Source: CAZXBB01 sp964638815
Lineage (GTDB): Bacteria; Planctomycetota; Phycisphaerae; Phycisphaerales; SM1A02
Length of the DNA: 16,114 nucleotides
Direction: 5' to 3'
NCBI GenBank assembly: GCA_964638815.1
Contig: CAZXBB010000301.1
Location: forward strand, 1 to 16,114
The first letter of the stretch is position 1, and each line of letters starts with the position of its first letter. The notes below the pieces were generated by a model. The model worked only from the letters and a program-made list of their open reading frames with translations. It had not been told where the DNA came from and made no database searches. Both the position numbers and the translations under genes were made by a program. Below are positions 13,915-16,114 of the stretch, in pieces.

Positions 13915-14867
13915 ACGACGACCGACCGTGCGTGCTGGTGCTGATGGGCGGCCCCGACGCGGAGCGCGAGGTGAGCCTCGCCTCCGGAGCGGCCGTGGCG
14001 GCGGCGCTGGCCGCGTCGGGGGAATTCCGCGTGCGCGACGCGACGATCGATCGCCTCGCGTCGGACGACCTTCCCGCGCTGGCGCCGCCGGGCGCCGTGG
14101 ACGTGATCTTCCCCGTGCTTCACGGCACCTGGGGGGAGGGCGGCGGTCTCCAGACGCTCCTCGAGACGCACGGAATCCCGTTCGTCGGCTCCGGCGCCGA
14201 GGCCGCGGCGCTCGCGATGGACAAGGTCCGCACGAAGGAGCGGGCGGCCGCGCTCGGCGTCCCCACCCCCGACGCGCGCGTGATCGAAGCCGGCGACGCG
14301 TGCGAGCTCGCCCCCCCGCTCGTGCTCAAGCCCGTCGATGACGGCTCGAGCGTCGATCTGCGTATCTGTCGCACCGTCTGCGAGGTGCAGGCGGCGCGCG
14401 ACGTGCTCCACCCGAGACGCGGGCGGCTCCTCGCCGAGCGGTACGTCGCCGGGCGCGAGCTCACCGTCGCGATCCGCGCGGGGGCGGCGCTGCCGATCAT
14501 CGAGATCGTGCCCGCCGTCGAGTTCTACGACTACGCCGCCAAGTACGAGCGCGATGACACGCGTTACGTCATCGATCCGGACCTGCCGCCGGGCGTCGCC
14601 GGGCGCTGCCGCGCCGACGCGCTTCTCATCAACGAGACGCTCGGATGCCGCGACCTCGCCCGCGTTGACTTCATGCTCGACGACGCGGGTCCGTGGTTCC
14701 TCGAGCTCAACACGATGCCGGGCTTCACGGACCACTCGCTGCTGCCGATGGCCGCGAGGGCGACCGGAGTCGCGATGCCGGCGTTGTGCGCAGGGCTTGC
14801 GCGTGCGGCGCTGGCCCGGGGGGCGCATCCGATGTCGGCCCCGGCAGGCTGTATCGCGCCCCGGTGA
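13911..14867 (+). CDS. ddl: D-alanine--D-alanine ligase (Ddl)
   Basis: ATP-grasp enzyme making the D-Ala-D-Ala dipeptide for peptidoglycan. 318 residues from a GTG whose last two bases overlap the murB TGA (GTGA); GAGGAG lies 7 nt upstream and this start puts MGGPDAEREVSLASG (12-26) at the expected distance from the N-terminus. Other signatures are LHGTWGEGGGLQTLLE (70-85), FVGSG...ALAMDK (91-105), LKPVDDGSSVDL (139-150), EFYDYAAKYE (204-213), RVDFMLDD (251-258) and FLELNTMPGFTDHSLLPMAA (263-282). The catalytic Glu20 and Ser276 equivalents and the metal ligands in LELN are retained. The usual HGxxGEDG is HGTWGEGG, a mild substitution. I see no feature of a VanA-type D-Ala-D-Lac ligase, but specificity was not tested. 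Confidence 0.95.
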   Translation: MNDDRPCVLVLMGGPDAEREVSLASGAAVAAALAASGEFRVRDATIDRLASDDLPALAPPGAVDVIFPVLHGTWGEGGGLQTLLETHGIPFVGSGAEAAALAMDKVRTKERAAALGVPTPDARVIEAGDACELAPPLVLKPVDDGSSVDLRICRTVCEVQAARDVLHPRRGRLLAERYVAGRELTVAIRAGAALPIIEIVPAVEFYDYAAKYERDDTRYVIDPDLPPGVAGRCRADALLINETLGCRDLARVDFMLDDAGPWFLELNTMPGFTDHSLLPMAARATGVAMPALCAGLARAALARGAHPMSAPAGCIAPR

Positions 14868-14915
14868 CGCCGGTGAACCTCCGCGTCGGCCGGCCGCGCC
14901 GCGCGCACGCGCGTC

Positions 14916-14941
14916 TCCTCACCGATCCTCCTCACCGATCC
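14916..14941. repeat. 13-bp direct duplication between ddl and ftsQ
   Basis: TCCTCACCGATCC occurs twice back to back (14916-14928, 14929-14941). It lies in the 128-nt interval between ddl and the preferred ftsQ start, or in the N-terminal codons if ftsQ begins at 14864. Confidence 0.8.
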
Positions 14942-14995
14942 GGGCCGCCGGGAAGATCTCACGGCCGGACGCCCCCCCGGCCGATGCACGACGCA

Positions 14996-15904
14996 ATGGC
15001 AAAGCGAAAGAAGCAGCGCGGTCGCTACGCGAACGGCCGCCTGGGCCGTATGGGCCGCCTGGGCCGGATGGGTCGTATGGTCGACGGGCTGCGCGACTAC
15101 CAGTGGACGCGGATCCGGCGGCCGATGCTCGGCGCGGCGTGGTCGCTCGCGGCGGTCGGCGTCGCTGCCGCGTGGATCGTCGGCGTGCCGAAGCTCGAGG
15201 CCCGCGCGGCCGAGGCGGCGTGGGTGGAGGACGTCACCATCGAGTTCGCGAATCTCCCGGTATGGGTCAACGGCGACCTGCTCGCCATGCTCGACCTCAC
15301 GACGCGGCACCAGATCGGCGGCGACCCGTTCCGGCGCGGCGATCTCACCGCGGCCCGCACCGCGCTGCTGAACACCGGCTGGTTCGACGCCGTTCACCAG
15401 GTGCGCCGGCGTCGCGCCGACGAGGTCGTGGTGGAGGCGACGTTCGTGACGCCGGCCGCGGTCGTGCGCGACGACGAAGGCGATCACCTGGTCGATCCTT
15501 CGGGCCGGCTCCTGCCGCGCACGTTTCCGCACGGCGGCGCCGAGCGCCAGCTCGTCATCACGAACGCGCACTTCCCACGGCCGGAGCGCCCCGGCCTGCC
15601 GTGGAACGGCGCGGACGTCACGGCGGCGTTGCGCCTGCTGCGCGTGCTGGACGGCAAGTCGTGGCGCGGGCAGGTGGCGGCGATCGATGCGAGCCGCTAT
15701 CTCGCCGAGGAGGTCCTCGTGATCCGCACCGAGATCGGGGCCCGCATCGTCTGGGGCAGCGCGCCGGGCGAGGAGTCCGGGCTGGAGGTTCCCGCCAACG
15801 GCAAGCTCGCCTACCTCGACAAGGCTTTCGAGGAGTTCAACCGGATCGACACGGGGTACGACGGGGAGCTGCGGTTCTATGAGCAGGGTTACTTTGCCGA
15901 GTAG
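14996..15904 (+). CDS. ftsQ: FtsQ-like cell division protein
   Basis: A bitopic inner-membrane protein of 302 residues. A basic cytoplasmic tail (1-42) contains a GRLGRM repeat (14-28). One transmembrane segment follows (about 43-64, MLGAAWSLAAVGVAAAWIVG). A POTRA-like domain (about 76-155) shows ARTALLNTGWFDAVHQVRRR and the V-V-V-E-A-T-F strand followed by P-A-A-V-V. The beta domain has HLVDPSGRLLP (164-174), RIVWGSAPGEE (250-260) and a closing K-L-A-Y-L-D-K strand-helix. FtsQ connects early and late divisome components. The start is uncertain. ATGs at 14984 and 14996 lack a ribosome binding site. A GTG at 14864 is in frame and overlaps the ddl stop as GTGA, just as ddl overlaps murB, which would give 346 residues with a longer Arg/Pro-rich tail. 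Last gene of the wall/division unit. Confidence 0.85.
   Translation: MAKRKKQRGRYANGRLGRMGRLGRMGRMVDGLRDYQWTRIRRPMLGAAWSLAAVGVAAAWIVGVPKLEARAAEAAWVEDVTIEFANLPVWVNGDLLAMLDLTTRHQIGGDPFRRGDLTAARTALLNTGWFDAVHQVRRRRADEVVVEATFVTPAAVVRDDEGDHLVDPSGRLLPRTFPHGGAERQLVITNAHFPRPERPGLPWNGADVTAALRLLRVLDGKSWRGQVAAIDASRYLAEEVLVIRTEIGARIVWGSAPGEESGLEVPANGKLAYLDKAFEEFNRIDTGYDGELRFYEQGYFAE
15035..15079 (+). repeat. 18-bp in-frame repeat in ftsQ
   Basis: Two 18-bp copies (15035-15052, 15053-15070) differing at one base, plus half a copy (to 15079), encode Gly-Arg-Leu-Gly-Arg-Met repeats in the cytoplasmic tail of FtsQ. The tail is strongly basic. Confidence 0.85.
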
Positions 15905-15931
15905 CGAGGCCGTCTAGCCCGCATTATGCAT

Positions 15932-15969
15932 GAAGCGGGTCGGTGGGTGGTCGAAACGACGACCCGTTC
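15932..15969. other. Inverted repeat after ftsQ
   Basis: GAA-G-CGGGTCG (15932-15942) pairs with CGACCCG-TTC (15960-15969) with one bulged G. The interior contains TCG-AAA-CGA. It begins 27 nt after the ftsQ stop. No T-run follows, so it is at best a terminator-like or processing structure. Confidence 0.45.
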
Positions 15970-16029
15970 AGGCCGCGAGGCCGACGTCGGGGCTCACCAA
16001 GGCGTGCGCCGCGCAACCAGCGCGGCAAG

Positions 16030-16109
16030 CCGATCGCGTGAGCGTTCGGGCGAGCCGATGGCATATCCTCTCGATACGTCGAGGCTCGAACGAGCGCTCA
16101 CGCGATTGG
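16030..16109. other. Nested long inverted repeat at the right edge
   Basis: The left arm (16030-16056, containing ATCGCGTGAGCG, TTCG and GAGCC) is matched by the reverse complement of the right arm (16083-16109, containing CGCTCACGCGAT, CGAA and GGCTC), with a 4-base insertion in the right arm and small mismatches near the loop. Between them is a second hairpin, CTCGA-TACG-TCGAG. No open frame of interest crosses it. It might be a structured RNA, a repeat element, or a regulatory site of a gene beyond the window. Confidence 0.6.
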
Positions 16110-16114
16110 ATCGC

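Noticed and set aside
1..16114. CRISPR arrays, tRNA/rRNA genes, insertion sequences, integrases
   Set aside because: Short tandem repeats have no spacers, no cloverleaf or rRNA signature was seen, and no transposase or recombinase motifs occur in any plausible frame.

Overview
The window is GC-rich DNA densely packed with genes of chromosomal, housekeeping character. Four things point to Planctomycetota, probably the class Phycisphaerae: a murC-murB-ddl-ftsQ division/cell-wall block, bactofilins, an unusual PilZ family carrying an LHGG(F/Y)-type motif, and several start codons with no Shine-Dalgarno sequence. The class assignment is an inference from gene content and has not been tested against a database.

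Layout. 1-259: a 12-bp tandem repeat and an intrinsic terminator serving the minus-strand gene that follows. 260-1075 (minus): a DUF1444 protein. 1265-4907 (plus): kdsA (Kdo-8-phosphate synthase, metal-dependent type), pdxA (vitamin B6 synthesis) and a eukaryote-like alpha2 glycyl-tRNA synthetase, with a 13-bp tandem repeat between the last two. 5080-8563 (plus): three tandem paralogues built as PilZ + receiver-like + Hpt-like domains. In every copy the receiver lacks its phospho-accepting Asp and the Hpt-like domain lacks its His. The third copy is cut by an in-frame TAG exactly between the receiver-like and Hpt-like domains. 8816-10053 (plus): two bactofilins, the second with a basic Lys/Ala/Pro-rich tail and a zinc ribbon. 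10108-11484 (minus): an NtrC-type sigma-54 activator. 11522-15904 (plus): murC, murB and ddl with overlapping start/stop codons, then an FtsQ-like divisome protein. 15905-16114: non-coding, with two inverted-repeat structures.

How the genes may fit together. The right half supplies peptidoglycan precursors (MurC, MurB, Ddl) and a divisome protein. The left half has envelope and core metabolism genes (KdsA, PdxA, GlyRS). The middle holds the least conventional material: proteins predicted to bind c-di-GMP whose attached two-component domains look unable to carry phosphate, directly upstream of polymer-forming cytoskeletal proteins and beside an intact sigma-54 response regulator. I propose, as inference only, that the trio connects c-di-GMP to bactofilin-dependent cell shape, surface structures or division.

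A second theme is transcription. pdxA, glyQS and murC each have a TAnnAT box exactly 6 nt before the ATG and no ribosome binding site. This predicts leaderless mRNAs with the start codon at the transcription start. No tRNA, rRNA, insertion sequence, integrase or CRISPR array was recognised.
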